A stretch of 64,000 nt of DNA from Streptomyces asoensis (GCF_013085465.1 NZ_CP049838.1:4774001-4838000); one strand, 5' to 3'. Shown: positions 37,631-51,531, counted from the first letter of the stretch. Numbers and translations are program-made. Notes: a model not told the origin generated them from the letters alone.

Positions 37631-38482
37631 ATGACTCCCGGCGACGAACACGACTACGGCGAATCCGCGCGCTCCGACGAGGAGCACGGGTACGGCCGGA
37701 CCCGCCTCCGGCTGCCCGAGAACGACCCCTACGGCGGTGCCCGCAGAGGCGGCCGCTCGTCCTCGCGGAGCCTGGTCACGGTGGTCGGCGTCGTCGTCCT
37801 CCTCATCGCGGCGATCGCCTTCGCGAACCGCGGAGGAGACGATTCCTCGTCGCCCTCGGCCAACGGCTCGACCGGCGACAAGCCGGACGCGACAAGCACG
37901 GCGGCCACCGGCACGAAGCCGGTGGACACGAAGACGGGCGGTATCCCGACGGGATACGCGCACGATGCACAAGGTGCTCAGAGCGCGGCGGCCAACTACG
38001 CCGTGGCCCTGGGCTCGGCGGACATGTTCATCACGGACCTGCGGCACCAGATCGTCGACACCGTGTACGCGCCCGACATCGCCGTCTCCAAACAGACCGC
38101 GCTGGACACCGCGTACTCGAGCGAGACGTTCCTCGGCAACATCGGGCTCGACAAGGACGGCACCGCCCCGGACGGCCAGGCCTTCGTGTCCCGGGTCATC
38201 CCCGTCGGCTCCAAGGTCACGGCATCCAGCGCGAGCAACGCCACCGTCGAGGTCTGGTACACCTCGCTCTTCGGCCTCTCGGGCGAAGCCTCGACCAACC
38301 CCGTCTCCGAGAGTTGGTTCACCACCACCTACCAGCTCCAATGGACCAGCAACGACTGGAAGGTCACCGACTTCCAGCAGAAGGACGGGCCCGTCCCGGT
38401 CGGGCGCGATCAGCAGGCCTCCACCGCCGACGACATGACGAAGGCCGTCGAGGAGTTCGGAGGGTTCACCTATGCGCGCTAA
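37631..38482 (+). CDS. Bitopic membrane protein of the type-IV-like locus
   Basis: A 283-residue protein. The first ~65 residues are cytoplasmic, charged and Tyr/Gly/Arg-rich. One membrane helix follows (SLVTVVGVVVLLIAAIAFA), then a Ser/Thr/Gly-rich linker and an external domain of about 170 residues. That domain's mixed helix-strand pattern, ending in TYQLQWTSNDWKVTDFQ, resembles the NTF2-like fold of VirB8/TcpC-type proteins. The ATG at 37631 follows GAGGGGG. Its last 11 bases overlap the next gene. The VirB8 comparison is topology-based inference. Confidence 0.72.
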   Translation: MTPGDEHDYGESARSDEEHGYGRTRLRLPENDPYGGARRGGRSSSRSLVTVVGVVVLLIAAIAFANRGGDDSSSPSANGSTGDKPDATSTAATGTKPVDTKTGGIPTGYAHDAQGAQSAAANYAVALGSADMFITDLRHQIVDTVYAPDIAVSKQTALDTAYSSETFLGNIGLDKDGTAPDGQAFVSRVIPVGSKVTASSASNATVEVWYTSLFGLSGEASTNPVSESWFTTTYQLQWTSNDWKVTDFQQKDGPVPVGRDQQASTADDMTKAVEEFGGFTYAR

Positions 38483-39806
38483 GCACCTCTCCCTCAAGGT
38501 GACGGCCGCCCTGGCCGCCGTTCAGACCACCGCGGTGCTGACGGCCACCCGTGCCTTCGCCGCGCCGACGCCCAGCCCGTCCCCCTCCACCTCCCCGAGT
38601 GACAGCGCGTGCAGCGAACTCATCCGGGGCCCCGCCAGGGACTACTGCGAGAAGGGCGAGAACCCCTCCTCCACCACCAACCCCGGCGTCTCCGACACCC
38701 TCGACCCCCTCTCCTCCCTCGCCAAGGGCTGTGCCGACGCCGCGTCCTGGACCGTCGACAAGCTCAGCGAGGCCGTCAAGGACACCGCGAACGTCGACTT
38801 CACCAACGAGCGGTTCCTCAAGCAGTACGCCGTCGTCTTCGCCGCCTCGACCGTCCTGACCCTCCTGCTGTGGCTACTGGCCGTCGCCAAGCGGGCGGTG
38901 CGCGGAGTCCCCCTCACCACCGCCATCGGCGAAGCCGTCGGCTTCCTCTGGCTGACCGTCCTGGCCTCCGCCTTCACCCCCCTCATCCTCTACACCGTCG
39001 TATCCGCCACGGACGGCATCACCGACGTCCTCGCGAAGACCACCGGCAACCAGACCGACACGTTCTTCGGCACCTTCTCCGCAGCCCTCTCCAAGGGCGA
39101 GGACATCGGCGGCGGCCCGATCATGCTGATCGTGGTGTCCCTGGTGTCGATCCTCGCGGCCGGAGTGCTGTGGCTGGAGCTCGTCATCCGGGCCGCCCTC
39201 CTCTACGTGGGCGCCCTGCTCGGCACCGTCGTCTACGCGGGCCTGGTCGACAAGAACCTGTGGAGCCACGTCCGCCGCTGGGCCGGCATCATGATCGCCG
39301 TCATCCTGGTCAAGCCGGTCATCGTGATCGTGCTCGGCCTCGCCGGGGCACTGTCCTCCGCCGACGGCCCGAACGCCTTCTCCGCCGTCGTCTCCGGCCT
39401 CTCCATCATCCTGCTCGCCATCTTCGCCAGCGCGATGATCTACCGTTTCGTCCCCGGCTTCGGCGACGAGATCGCAGGCTCCCGCAACAACCGCATCATG
39501 CAGGGCGCCGAGGGCAAGGCGGCGGCCGTCATCAGCTCCCCGGCGACCCTCGTCGCCCAGGGCATCAAGGCGCACAGCACCCGTGCGGACAACAACGGCG
39601 GCGGCCAGTCCGGGTCCTCCGGCGCCCGCCCCTCCAACCCCGCCTCCGGCGGAGTCGCCGCGCACAGTTCGCGCACCTCGAACGGGGGCGGCGGATCTGT
39701 CCCCTCCGCCGCACCCGCCCCCCGCGCGAGCAGCCCGGTCAACACCCCGCACGCGAGCAACACCCGCAACAGCAGCAACAACCGCACGGGAGGTGAAGGG
39801 CGTTGA
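38472..39806 (+). CDS. Polytopic membrane protein, VirB6/TrbL-like
   Basis: A 444-residue protein with an N-terminal signal-like helix (residues 8-31), an exported segment rich in Ser/Pro with two cysteines, then about six helices between residues 118 and 330. A hydrophilic Ser/Gly/Asn-rich tail of about 115 residues follows. Topology and size match the VirB6/TrbL channel component of type IV secretion systems. It overlaps the preceding gene by 11 bases and its stop overlaps the TTG of the next gene, so the three are coupled. Confidence 0.78.
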   Translation: MRAKHLSLKVTAALAAVQTTAVLTATRAFAAPTPSPSPSTSPSDSACSELIRGPARDYCEKGENPSSTTNPGVSDTLDPLSSLAKGCADAASWTVDKLSEAVKDTANVDFTNERFLKQYAVVFAASTVLTLLLWLLAVAKRAVRGVPLTTAIGEAVGFLWLTVLASAFTPLILYTVVSATDGITDVLAKTTGNQTDTFFGTFSAALSKGEDIGGGPIMLIVVSLVSILAAGVLWLELVIRAALLYVGALLGTVVYAGLVDKNLWSHVRRWAGIMIAVILVKPVIVIVLGLAGALSSADGPNAFSAVVSGLSIILLAIFASAMIYRFVPGFGDEIAGSRNNRIMQGAEGKAAAVISSPATLVAQGIKAHSTRADNNGGGQSGSSGARPSNPASGGVAAHSSRTSNGGGGSVPSAAPAPRASSPVNTPHASNTRNSSNNRTGGEGR

Positions 39807-41371
39807 CGACTGATTCCCACGTGGCCCATGTGTCCCACGCGATCACGCCCCGCCGTACATATCTGATCGGCCGCGCCCGGCCGAACGCGATCGTCGGCCG
39901 CAACCGCGAGACCGGCGAGATCGCGCTCATCGTCGTCGGCGCGTTCCTCGGCATGATGTGCGGCCTCCTCGTCCCCGTCCTCGCCCTGCGGATCGTGCTG
40001 CTGAGCGGCTTCCCGATGATCGCGCTGGCCGCCGTCTACGTGCCGTACAAGCACCGCACGTTCTACAAGTGGTTCGAGATCAACCGCAGCTACAAGCGCA
40101 CCCTCCGCCAGGGCACGGCCTACCGCTCGACCGTCATGGAGGCGGGCACCCGGCTCGACGGCCAGGAGATCGAGATCGGCCCGCCCCCGGGAATCGGCCG
40201 CATCAGCTGGCTGGCCGCCCCCTTCGGCCCCGACGAGATCGCCGTACTCCTGCACGCCGACCGCCGTACGGTGACGGCCGCCATCGAGATCGAGGGCCCG
40301 GGCGTCGGCCTGCGCGACAGCGAGGACCAGGAAGCCCTGGTCGACCGCTTCGGCACCCTCCTCAAGCACGTGGCGAACGGCGACGGCTTCGTCACCCGCC
40401 TTCAGATGCTCGCCCGCACCCTCCCCGCCGACCCCGACGCCCACGCCAAGGACGTCGCCGTCCGCGGGGACGAGCGGTCCCCCGACTGGCTGGCCCGCTC
40501 CTACGACCAGCTCCAGTCCATGGTGTCCACGAGCAGCGAGCAGCACCGCGCCTACCTCGTCGCCTGTATGCACTACACCCGCGAACTGGCCGCCGAGGCA
40601 CACGCCATGGCCCGCGCCGCCCGCCCCCGGTCGGGCCGCAAGCTGGACCGTGACGCGGGCCTGGCGGTGGTCATGGCCCGCGAGCTGACGGACATCTGCT
40701 CCCGCCTCCAGGAGGCGGACATCCGCGTCCGCCAGCCCCTCGGCCAGGGCCGGCTGTCCTCCCTCGTCCACTCCATGTACGACCCGGACCACCCCATCGA
40801 CCACATCCAGGCGATGACCAAGCGCAACGCCTGGCCTGCCGAGCTGGACGCCATGGAGCCGACATACCTCCAGGCCAAGACCCGCGAGTCGTCCACCCGG
40901 GCCCCCTGGTGCCATGCCACGGCCTGGGTGAAGGAGTGGCCGATGACCCCGGTGGGCGTCAACTTCCTGGCACCGCTCCTCGTCCACACCCCGGACGTCA
41001 TCCGCACCGTCGCCGTGACCATGGACCTCGAACCCACCGAGGTCGCCATCGAACGCATGCTGACGGAGAAGACGAACGACGACGCCGAGGCGAGCCGGGC
41101 CGCCAAGATGAACCGCACCGTCGACCCACGTGACGTGGCGGCCCACTCCCGACTGGACCAGCGCGGCGAGGACCTGGCGTCCGGCGCGGCCGGCGTGAAC
41201 CTGGTCGGCTACATCACCGTCTCCTCCCGCAACCCCGAGGCCCTCGCCCGCGACAAACGGACGATAAGGGCGTCAGCCGGCAAGTCGTACCTCAAACTCG
41301 AATGGTGCGACCGAGAGCACCACCGGGCGTTCGTGAACACCCTCCCGTTCGCCACCGGAATCCGAAGGTAG
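39803..41371 (+). CDS. SCO6880-like membrane protein of the type-IV-like locus
   Basis: A 522-residue protein with two adjacent helices at about residues 38-80, as in PrgI/TcpE-type subunits, and a long cytoplasmic domain. That domain looks like the N-terminal, ATPase-lacking part of VirB4/TraC; together with the next gene it would make a split VirB4. The TTG at 39803 has a GGAGGTG upstream and overlaps the previous stop (TTGA), which fixes the start. The C-terminal half has conserved basic and aromatic patches (for example APWCHATAWVKEWP). The family name is from memory. Confidence 0.8.
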   Translation: MTTDSHVAHVSHAITPRRTYLIGRARPNAIVGRNRETGEIALIVVGAFLGMMCGLLVPVLALRIVLLSGFPMIALAAVYVPYKHRTFYKWFEINRSYKRTLRQGTAYRSTVMEAGTRLDGQEIEIGPPPGIGRISWLAAPFGPDEIAVLLHADRRTVTAAIEIEGPGVGLRDSEDQEALVDRFGTLLKHVANGDGFVTRLQMLARTLPADPDAHAKDVAVRGDERSPDWLARSYDQLQSMVSTSSEQHRAYLVACMHYTRELAAEAHAMARAARPRSGRKLDRDAGLAVVMARELTDICSRLQEADIRVRQPLGQGRLSSLVHSMYDPDHPIDHIQAMTKRNAWPAELDAMEPTYLQAKTRESSTRAPWCHATAWVKEWPMTPVGVNFLAPLLVHTPDVIRTVAVTMDLEPTEVAIERMLTEKTNDDAEASRAAKMNRTVDPRDVAAHSRLDQRGEDLASGAAGVNLVGYITVSSRNPEALARDKRTIRASAGKSYLKLEWCDREHHRAFVNTLPFATGIRR

Positions 41372-41385
41372 GGGCTGATGAGCTG

Positions 41386-42816
41386 ATGCGGGATCCGCTG
41401 TCCGTCCTCACGGACGCCTTCACCTCCTTCCTCTTCGGCAAGGTCGAGACGACCCGGCTGCCGGTACGCACCTCCACGGGCCAGGCCCAGGCGGTGTACC
41501 TGCCCACGGCCGCTCCCGGCCTCGGCGACTCCGGCGTCATCATCGGCCGCGAGGTCTACTCCGGGAAGGGCTACATCTACGACCCCTTCCAGCTGTACGG
41601 CCAGCAGCTCCCCGCCCCGCACTGGCTCGTCCTCGGCGAGTCCGGAAACGGCAAGTCGGCGCTGGAGAAGACCTACGTCCTGCGCCAGCTGCGCTTCCGC
41701 GACCGCCAGGTCGTCGTCCTGGACGCACAGGGCGAGGACGGCGTCGGCGAATGGAACCTCATCGCGCAGGCGCTGGGAATAACTCCTATCCGCCTGGACC
41801 CGACGGCCGCCCTGGACCACGGCATCCGCCTCAACCCGCTGGACCCGTCGATCACCACGACCGGCCAGCTCGCGCTGCTGCGCACCATCATCGAGGTGGC
41901 GATGGGCCACGGCCTGGACGAGCGCTCCGGCTTCGCGCTCAAGGTCGCCCACGCCTACGTCAACGAGACGATCGTGGAGCGCCAGCCGGTCCTGACCGAC
42001 ATCGTCGAGCAGTTGCGCCACCCCGAGCCGGAGTCGGCGGAGGCGATGAACGTCGCCATAGACGATGTACGGGCCTGGGGCCTGGACGTGGCACTGGTCC
42101 TGGACCGCCTGGTCGACGGCGACCTCAGGGGCATGTTCGACGGCCCCACGACGGTGGGCATCGACCTGGACGCTCCGCTGATCGTGTTCGATCTGTCCCA
42201 CATCGACCGCAACTCGATCGCCATGCCGATCCTGATGGCGATCGTCGGGGTCTGGCTGGAGCACACCTGGATCCGCCCCGACCGGAAGAAGCGCATCTTC
42301 CTGGTCGAGGAGGCCTGGCACATCATCAACAGCCCGTTCGTGGCCCAGCTGTTCCAGCGACTGCTGAAGTTCGGCCGTCGCCTCGGCCTGTCGTTCGTGG
42401 CGGTCGTCCACCATCTGTCCGACGTCGTGGACGGAGCCGCGGCGAAGGAGGCCGCGGCCATCCTGAAGATGGCGTCGACCCGGACCATCTACGCCCAGAA
42501 AGCGGACGAGGCGAGGGCGACGGGCCGGGTCATCGGCCTGCCCAGGTGGGCGGTGGAGATCATCCCCACCCTCACCCCCGGCATCGCGGTCTGGGACGTC
42601 AACGGCAATGTGCAGGTGGTGAAACACCTGATCACCGAGACGGAACGGCCACTGGTCTTCACCGACCGGGCGATGACGGAATCCTCCACCGACCGCACCA
42701 TGTCCGACGACGACGCCCTGCTGGCCGCCGAACTGGAACAGGAACGACGAGCGGCGGCCTTCATGGAACAGCACCTGGCCGACCTGGACGGCTCGTCCGA
42801 GTCGACGGTGGCGTAG
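41386..42816 (+). CDS. VirB4/TraC-type ATPase of the type-IV-like locus
   Basis: A 476-residue soluble ATPase. Walker A is GESGNGKSALEK near residues 84-95, Walker B RIFLVEEAWHI near 303-312. RRLGLSFVAVVHHLSD and the C-terminal arginine region also fit the VirB4/TraG/FtsK-HerA superfamily. The ATG at 41386 lies 15 bases after the preceding stop; a GGTAGGGG precedes it at slightly long spacing. It presumably drives assembly or substrate movement through the membrane complex encoded beside it. From memory the S. coelicolor counterpart belongs to the cmd operon affecting chromosome partition and sporulation. Confidence 0.88.
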   Translation: MRDPLSVLTDAFTSFLFGKVETTRLPVRTSTGQAQAVYLPTAAPGLGDSGVIIGREVYSGKGYIYDPFQLYGQQLPAPHWLVLGESGNGKSALEKTYVLRQLRFRDRQVVVLDAQGEDGVGEWNLIAQALGITPIRLDPTAALDHGIRLNPLDPSITTTGQLALLRTIIEVAMGHGLDERSGFALKVAHAYVNETIVERQPVLTDIVEQLRHPEPESAEAMNVAIDDVRAWGLDVALVLDRLVDGDLRGMFDGPTTVGIDLDAPLIVFDLSHIDRNSIAMPILMAIVGVWLEHTWIRPDRKKRIFLVEEAWHIINSPFVAQLFQRLLKFGRRLGLSFVAVVHHLSDVVDGAAAKEAAAILKMASTRTIYAQKADEARATGRVIGLPRWAVEIIPTLTPGIAVWDVNGNVQVVKHLITETERPLVFTDRAMTESSTDRTMSDDDALLAAELEQERRAAAFMEQHLADLDGSSESTVA

Positions 42817-42835
42817 CCCGGGAGAGGGGGTCGTC

Positions 42836-44428
42836 ATGAGACCGGGAGACGAGCAGCGCCGCGACAGCCCGGGCCACGGCCAGGGAGGCATCCCCGACGG
42901 CCTGCTGGTCGGCATACTCGCGTTCCTGCTCGGCATGACCCTGCTGGTCTGGACGGCGACCGGCCTGGCAGCCCTCTTCGCCCACGGCTCCTGGCCCGCG
43001 GGCGTCACCTTCACCCGCACCCCGCTGGCCATGCGGCACCTCATCGCCAGGCCCCACGACATCCCCGGCGCCTGGCCGGAAGCGGAGGCGGCCGACTTCT
43101 CGGGTTACGGGCTGTTCTGGGGCCTGTTCATCGGCCAGGTGATGATCCTGCTCGTCCTCACGGTGTTCGTGATGGGGACACTCGCCCGGTGGCGGGCGGT
43201 ACGAGCGAGGAAGCGCGCGGACCTGGCACCGGCACCGACGCCCGTTCAGGAAACGGTGACGCCACCGACGCACCACGAGGTGCCGACCCAACGCGTCGAG
43301 ACCGGACCCAGGACGGACGTCGAGCCGCCGACTCCGGCGCCGACCCAGTCTCTTCAGCCGACGCCGGCCGCGCCGCCCACCTCGCTCTCACCGTCCCTCC
43401 AACCACAGCAGCCGCACCAGCCACAGCCCTCGACAGCCGCTGCCGCTGCCCTGTTCCCGGCTGTTGCGGGTGAACGGGCGGCCGGGTGGGAAGCCAACCG
43501 CTTCGAGGGTGCGGCGCACTACGCCCCGCCGGAAACCCGCCACGCGACCGCGATCCAGGCCATCCGGGACGCCGAGGGCCCCGCCCTCATCCTCACCTCC
43601 AGCCCCACCCTCTGGCAGGAGACCAAGGACGCCAGAGCCAAACTGGGCCCGGTCCACCTCTACGACCCCGGTCACCTCTGCGACACCCCGGCCCGCCTCC
43701 ACTGGTCCCCCACCACAGGCTGCGAGGACAAACAGACCGCGATCTCCCGCGCGACGGCGCTCCTCGCCCCCGTGCGCCCCACCTCACGGCTCGACCAGGC
43801 GGTCAGCGACACCGCCGAAACCCTCCTGCGCAGCTACCTGCACGCCGCGGCCATCGACGGCCGCACCATCCGCCACGTCCACCGCTGGTCCCAGGGCACC
43901 GGCATCCAGGAAGCCGTCCGCACCCTCCGGACCAACCCCAAGGCCGCCCCGGGCGCGGCAGGCGAACTCGAAGCCGCCCTCACCGCCCACCCCGAACGCC
44001 GGGACATCGCCCAGGAACTGACGTCCCGTGCCCTTTCCGCCCTGTCCACGGTGAACATCCGCGAGGCGTGCACTCCCAACCGAACTGACGCCCTCGCCTT
44101 GGATTCCTTCGTGGACGAAGGGGGAACTCTCTATGTGCTCGGTGAATCAATCGAGGACCCCAGGACCAGTCCCGGCGCGATGCCACTCCTGACGGCCCTC
44201 GTCTCCAGCGTGGTCGAGCGCGGCCGGCGCATGGCCGAACGGTCATCCTCCGGTCGCCTCGACCCACCAATGTCCCTGGTCCTGGACGATGTGGCGGCCG
44301 TGGCCCCGATCCCCCAGCTCCCGGACCTCCTGGCGACCGGCACCGATCGCGGCCTGCCCACCCTGGCCCTGCTCCGCTCCCGCGAACAGGCCAAGGCCCG
44401 CTGGCCGCACCACGACCTACCGGTCTGA
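42836..44428 (+). CDS. Coupling-protein-like membrane protein lacking a visible Walker A
   Basis: A 530-residue protein. Two N-terminal helices (about residues 22-47 and 94-116) flank an external loop, the topology of VirD4/TraM-type coupling proteins. A long Pro/Thr/Gln-rich linker (about 130-205) leads to a cytoplasmic domain. This domain has VirD4-like segments (EGPALILTSSPTLWQETKD, a Walker-B-like SLVLDDVAAVAPIP and LATGTDRGLPTLALLRSREQ), but no G-x4-GK-[ST] P-loop is present where Walker A should be. The ATG follows GGGAGAGGGGG. It is the last gene of the locus and its end overlaps the convergent acetyltransferase by 12 bases. Confidence 0.78.
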   Translation: MRPGDEQRRDSPGHGQGGIPDGLLVGILAFLLGMTLLVWTATGLAALFAHGSWPAGVTFTRTPLAMRHLIARPHDIPGAWPEAEAADFSGYGLFWGLFIGQVMILLVLTVFVMGTLARWRAVRARKRADLAPAPTPVQETVTPPTHHEVPTQRVETGPRTDVEPPTPAPTQSLQPTPAAPPTSLSPSLQPQQPHQPQPSTAAAAALFPAVAGERAAGWEANRFEGAAHYAPPETRHATAIQAIRDAEGPALILTSSPTLWQETKDARAKLGPVHLYDPGHLCDTPARLHWSPTTGCEDKQTAISRATALLAPVRPTSRLDQAVSDTAETLLRSYLHAAAIDGRTIRHVHRWSQGTGIQEAVRTLRTNPKAAPGAAGELEAALTAHPERRDIAQELTSRALSALSTVNIREACTPNRTDALALDSFVDEGGTLYVLGESIEDPRTSPGAMPLLTALVSSVVERGRRMAERSSSGRLDPPMSLVLDDVAAVAPIPQLPDLLATGTDRGLPTLALLRSREQAKARWPHHDLPV

Positions 44429-44986
44429 CGCCTCGGGACGCTCGAGGACGAACTCGTACTCGGTCTCGGTCTCCCCGGCCCCCTGCGCCAACGGCACGGT
44501 CCGCCCGCTCGGTATGAACCCCGCCTTGCGGTACGCCCCCTGCGCCCGCGCATTCTTCTCGTGGACGATGAGACGCACCCGCTCGACCCCCAACTCCCAG
44601 GCCCAGTCGACGGCGGCGTCGAGCAGCGCCCGCGTCATCCCGCCGCCACGCCAGTCGTCCCGCACATAGACCCCGACGATGTGCCCCTGCCGCCGTTCCA
44701 CGGGGAAACCGGCCCAGTCGACGGTTCCTGCCTCCTCCAGGAGCAGGGTGACCGTCCCGGCCCACTGCCCGTCCTCGGCCTCGGCGACGAACTGCCGTAC
44801 GCCGGCAGTCCCCTCGGCCGCTCCGGCCGCCCGCTCCTGCCAGAAGGAGTCGGGCCGCGCCGCAGCCGCCTCATACGTCTCCAAAAAGGCGAGCGGTGCC
44901 ACCGGATCCCTGAGCGCAAGCAACCGCAGCTCCTTCACCGAAACCCACTCGTCAGCCCGTACGGCCCGAACCACATACGTGTACAT
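44417..44986 (-). CDS. GNAT-family N-acetyltransferase
   Basis: A 189-residue acetyltransferase. The acetyl-CoA motif is IVGVYVRDDWRGGGMTRALL and the C-terminal ENARAQGAYRKAGF-type motif appears as HEKNARAQGAYRKAGFIPSG. I chose the ATG at 44986 (MYTYVVRAV); a TTG/ATG three codons upstream is possible and no ribosome site is obvious. The substrate is unknown. Its 3' end overlaps the 3' end of the coupling-protein-like gene, so the two transcripts are antisense there. Confidence 0.88.
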   Translation of the reverse strand: MYTYVVRAVRADEWVSVKELRLLALRDPVAPLAFLETYEAAAARPDSFWQERAAGAAEGTAGVRQFVAEAEDGQWAGTVTLLLEEAGTVDWAGFPVERRQGHIVGVYVRDDWRGGGMTRALLDAAVDWAWELGVERVRLIVHEKNARAQGAYRKAGFIPSGRTVPLAQGAGETETEYEFVLERPEASDR

Positions 44987-45005
44987 AGAAAGCACCGTAA
45001 CGCAG

Positions 45006-45036
45006 AAAACCCCCGCACTGTGAGGTGCGAGGGTTT
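45006..45036 (-). terminator. Terminator of the rRNA operon
   Basis: Downstream of 5S on the minus strand, a 12-bp stem (45025-45036 with 45007-45018) with one G-U wobble and a 6-nt loop is followed by a short U-run, the classic intrinsic terminator form. Confidence 0.85.
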
Positions 45037-45049
45037 CCCGTAATATTTG

Positions 45050-45167
45050 TTCGGCGGTGTCCTACTCTCCCACAGGGTCCCCCCTGCAGTACCATCGGCG
45101 CTGTAAGGCTTAGCTTCCGGGTTCGGAATGTAACCGGGCGTTTCCCTCACGCTATGACCACCGAAAC
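45050..45167 (-). rRNA. 5S ribosomal RNA
   Basis: Standard actinobacterial 5S of about 117 nt. It begins GTTTCGGTGGTCATAGCG at 45167 and ends with the complementary ACCGCCGAAC at the 3' end. The ends are given to within two or three bases. Confidence 0.95.
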
Positions 45168-45256
45168 ACTATGAAACTGTCCAGCCGCACCATGCCGTGA
45201 CCATGGCATGGGGCCGTTCGTGGTTTCAGAACCAACACAGTGGACGCGAGCAACTG

Positions 45257-50217
<4,961 letters not shown>

Positions 50218-50471
50218 TGTTTACCGGTAATCCGGTCGACACCACGAGAGCGGAACAGCCAGGCGGAATAAGCCCGGCCGTTCACAGCGTCCTCGCTGTG
50301 TTTTGTTTCAAAGGAACCTCATCCTCGGCTATCACTGCCGGGGACGGGGTATCAACATATCTGGCGTTGATTTTTGGCACGCTGTTGAGTTCTCAAGGAA
50401 CGGACGCTTCCTTTGTACTCACCCGAGAGACTCTCTCAGGCTTTCCTCCGGGCGCTTCCCTTCGGTCTTGC
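50218..50471 (-). other. rRNA leader region
   Basis: The 5' leader transcribed ahead of 16S. It contains a TTGAGAACTCAACAGCGTGC box shared in part with the 16S-23S spacer, which is common in actinobacterial rrn leaders and is involved in processing or antitermination. No gene is seen. Confidence 0.75.
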
Positions 50472-50478
50472 GTTTCCG

Positions 50479-50484
50479 ACTCTA
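50479..50484 (-). promoter_or_regulatory. rRNA promoter, -10 element TAGAGT (proximal copy)
   Basis: TAGAGT on the minus strand lies within GATCTGATAGAGTCGGAA, which is repeated 82 bases upstream. This is the usual form of HrdB-type rrn promoters in Streptomyces. The -35 is poor. Transcription would start near 50472. Confidence 0.7.
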
Positions 50485-50560
50485 TCAGATCTTTTCTCGA
50501 CCCGATTTCCTCGGTGCTTTCCAGGTTCTTGCTTTCGCGTTTCCCTTTCCGGCGGTTCCG

Positions 50561-50566
50561 ACTCTA
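50561..50566 (-). promoter_or_regulatory. rRNA promoter, -10 element TAGAGT (distal copy)
   Basis: This is the second copy of the GATCTGATAGAGTCGGAA block. Its -10 is at 50561-50566, with a predicted start near 50554. The -35 region is weak. Confidence 0.7.
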
Positions 50567-50813
50567 TCAGATCCTTTCGGGCCTGATTCCCAGTCAGAGG
50601 GGGGTTGTCTTCCCGGCTGTTGGGCCGTTCCGACGTCTCAAACCTTAGCGGATCCGCTCGGCAGTTCCTAATCGGGCTGCCGATCCCAAATCGAATTGAA
50701 TTCGGGCACGCCGAATTCAGCCCCGTTGGGAGATCGTGCTGGTGGTTTGTAGTGCCGCTACTGCGGCGGAGGTGTTGTCGAAGAACCGTTACGGCTCCCT
50801 GGCAACCCGAAGA

Positions 50814-50842
50814 ACTTTACGGACCCTGGATGGGGATGTCAA
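50814..50842 (-). promoter_or_regulatory. Upstream rRNA promoter with consensus -35 and -10
   Basis: TTGACA (50837-50842) and TAAAGT (50814-50819) on the minus strand are separated by exactly 17 bases, a near-consensus sigma-70/HrdB promoter. A further, weaker TAAGGT at 50642-50647 may be another start. The stretch 50485-50884 holds these promoters and no gene. Confidence 0.8.
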
Positions 50843-50884
50843 CCACCCCTGTCAAGATCTTTTAGCCCGACCGGGGTGGGCTGC

Positions 50885-51451
50885 TCAGTCGAGGTCGCTG
50901 AGCCGGCCGCCGGCGTCCGGCTGGGCGTGCTCCACCCGGCGCAGGAGCCTGGTCAGGACCTCGCCCAGGACCGTTCGCTCGTCCGCGGAGAGGTCCTGGA
51001 GGAGGTCCTCCTCGAAGACCGTCGCCATGCGCATCGCCTCCAGCCACTTCTCGCGACCCTCGGGCGTCAGCTCGACGATCACGCGCACGCGGTTGGACTC
51101 GTCCCGCTCCCGGGTCACCAGTCCCTCGGCGAGCATGCGGTCGATGCGGTGGGTCATCGCGGCCGGCGTCAGACCGAGGCGCTTGGCCAGATCGCTGGGT
51201 CCCAGGCGATAGGGGGCCCCGGAGAGGACCAGGGCCTTGAGGACCTCCCACTCGGCGTTACTGATGCCGAGGTCCGCGGTCTGGCGGCCATAGGCGACGT
51301 TCATCCGGCGGTTGAGGCGGGAGAGCGCCGAGACGATCTTCTCGACCTGGGGGTCGAGGTCCTGGAATTCGCGCTGATAGGCCGCGATCTGCTCTTCGAG
51401 GGTCGGCTCGCCGCCGCTGCCGGTGCCGACCGTGCCGGGGGTGTCGCCCAT
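50885..51451 (-). CDS. MarR-family transcriptional regulator
   Basis: A 188-residue winged-helix regulator with long flanking helices. The DNA-binding region covers about residues 75-125 (LGPSDLAKRLGLTPAAMTHRIDRMLAEGLV), followed by the wing RERDESNRVRVIVELT. The ATG at 51451 gives the natural N-terminus. A GATACT lies about 10 bases before it and no ribosome site is seen, so the mRNA may be leaderless. It is divergent from an MFS exporter, the standard MarR arrangement, and repeats in the shared region may be its operators. Confidence 0.92.
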   Translation of the reverse strand: MGDTPGTVGTGSGGEPTLEEQIAAYQREFQDLDPQVEKIVSALSRLNRRMNVAYGRQTADLGISNAEWEVLKALVLSGAPYRLGPSDLAKRLGLTPAAMTHRIDRMLAEGLVTRERDESNRVRVIVELTPEGREKWLEAMRMATVFEEDLLQDLSADERTVLGEVLTRLLRRVEHAQPDAGGRLSDLD

Positions 51452-51505
51452 GGGCGCAAGTATCGCACGGGGCTCGTTCGCGTTGAAGTTCTTCGAGGTG
51501 TACGG

Positions 51506-51531
51506 TTTAGCTTCTAACTTTAGCTTCGAAG
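51506..51531. promoter_or_regulatory. Candidate MarR operator region
   Basis: The 9-mer TTTAGCTTC occurs at 51506-51514 and 51519-51527, 13 bases apart, and the second runs into the palindrome CTTCGAAG. The site lies between the divergent regulator and transporter starts and is AT-rich against its surroundings. Confidence 0.55.

Noticed and set aside
37121..44428. Integrated conjugative element
   Set aside because: There is no integrase, excisionase, relaxase, replication initiator, tRNA-associated att site or change in base composition. The locus looks like resident chromosome.
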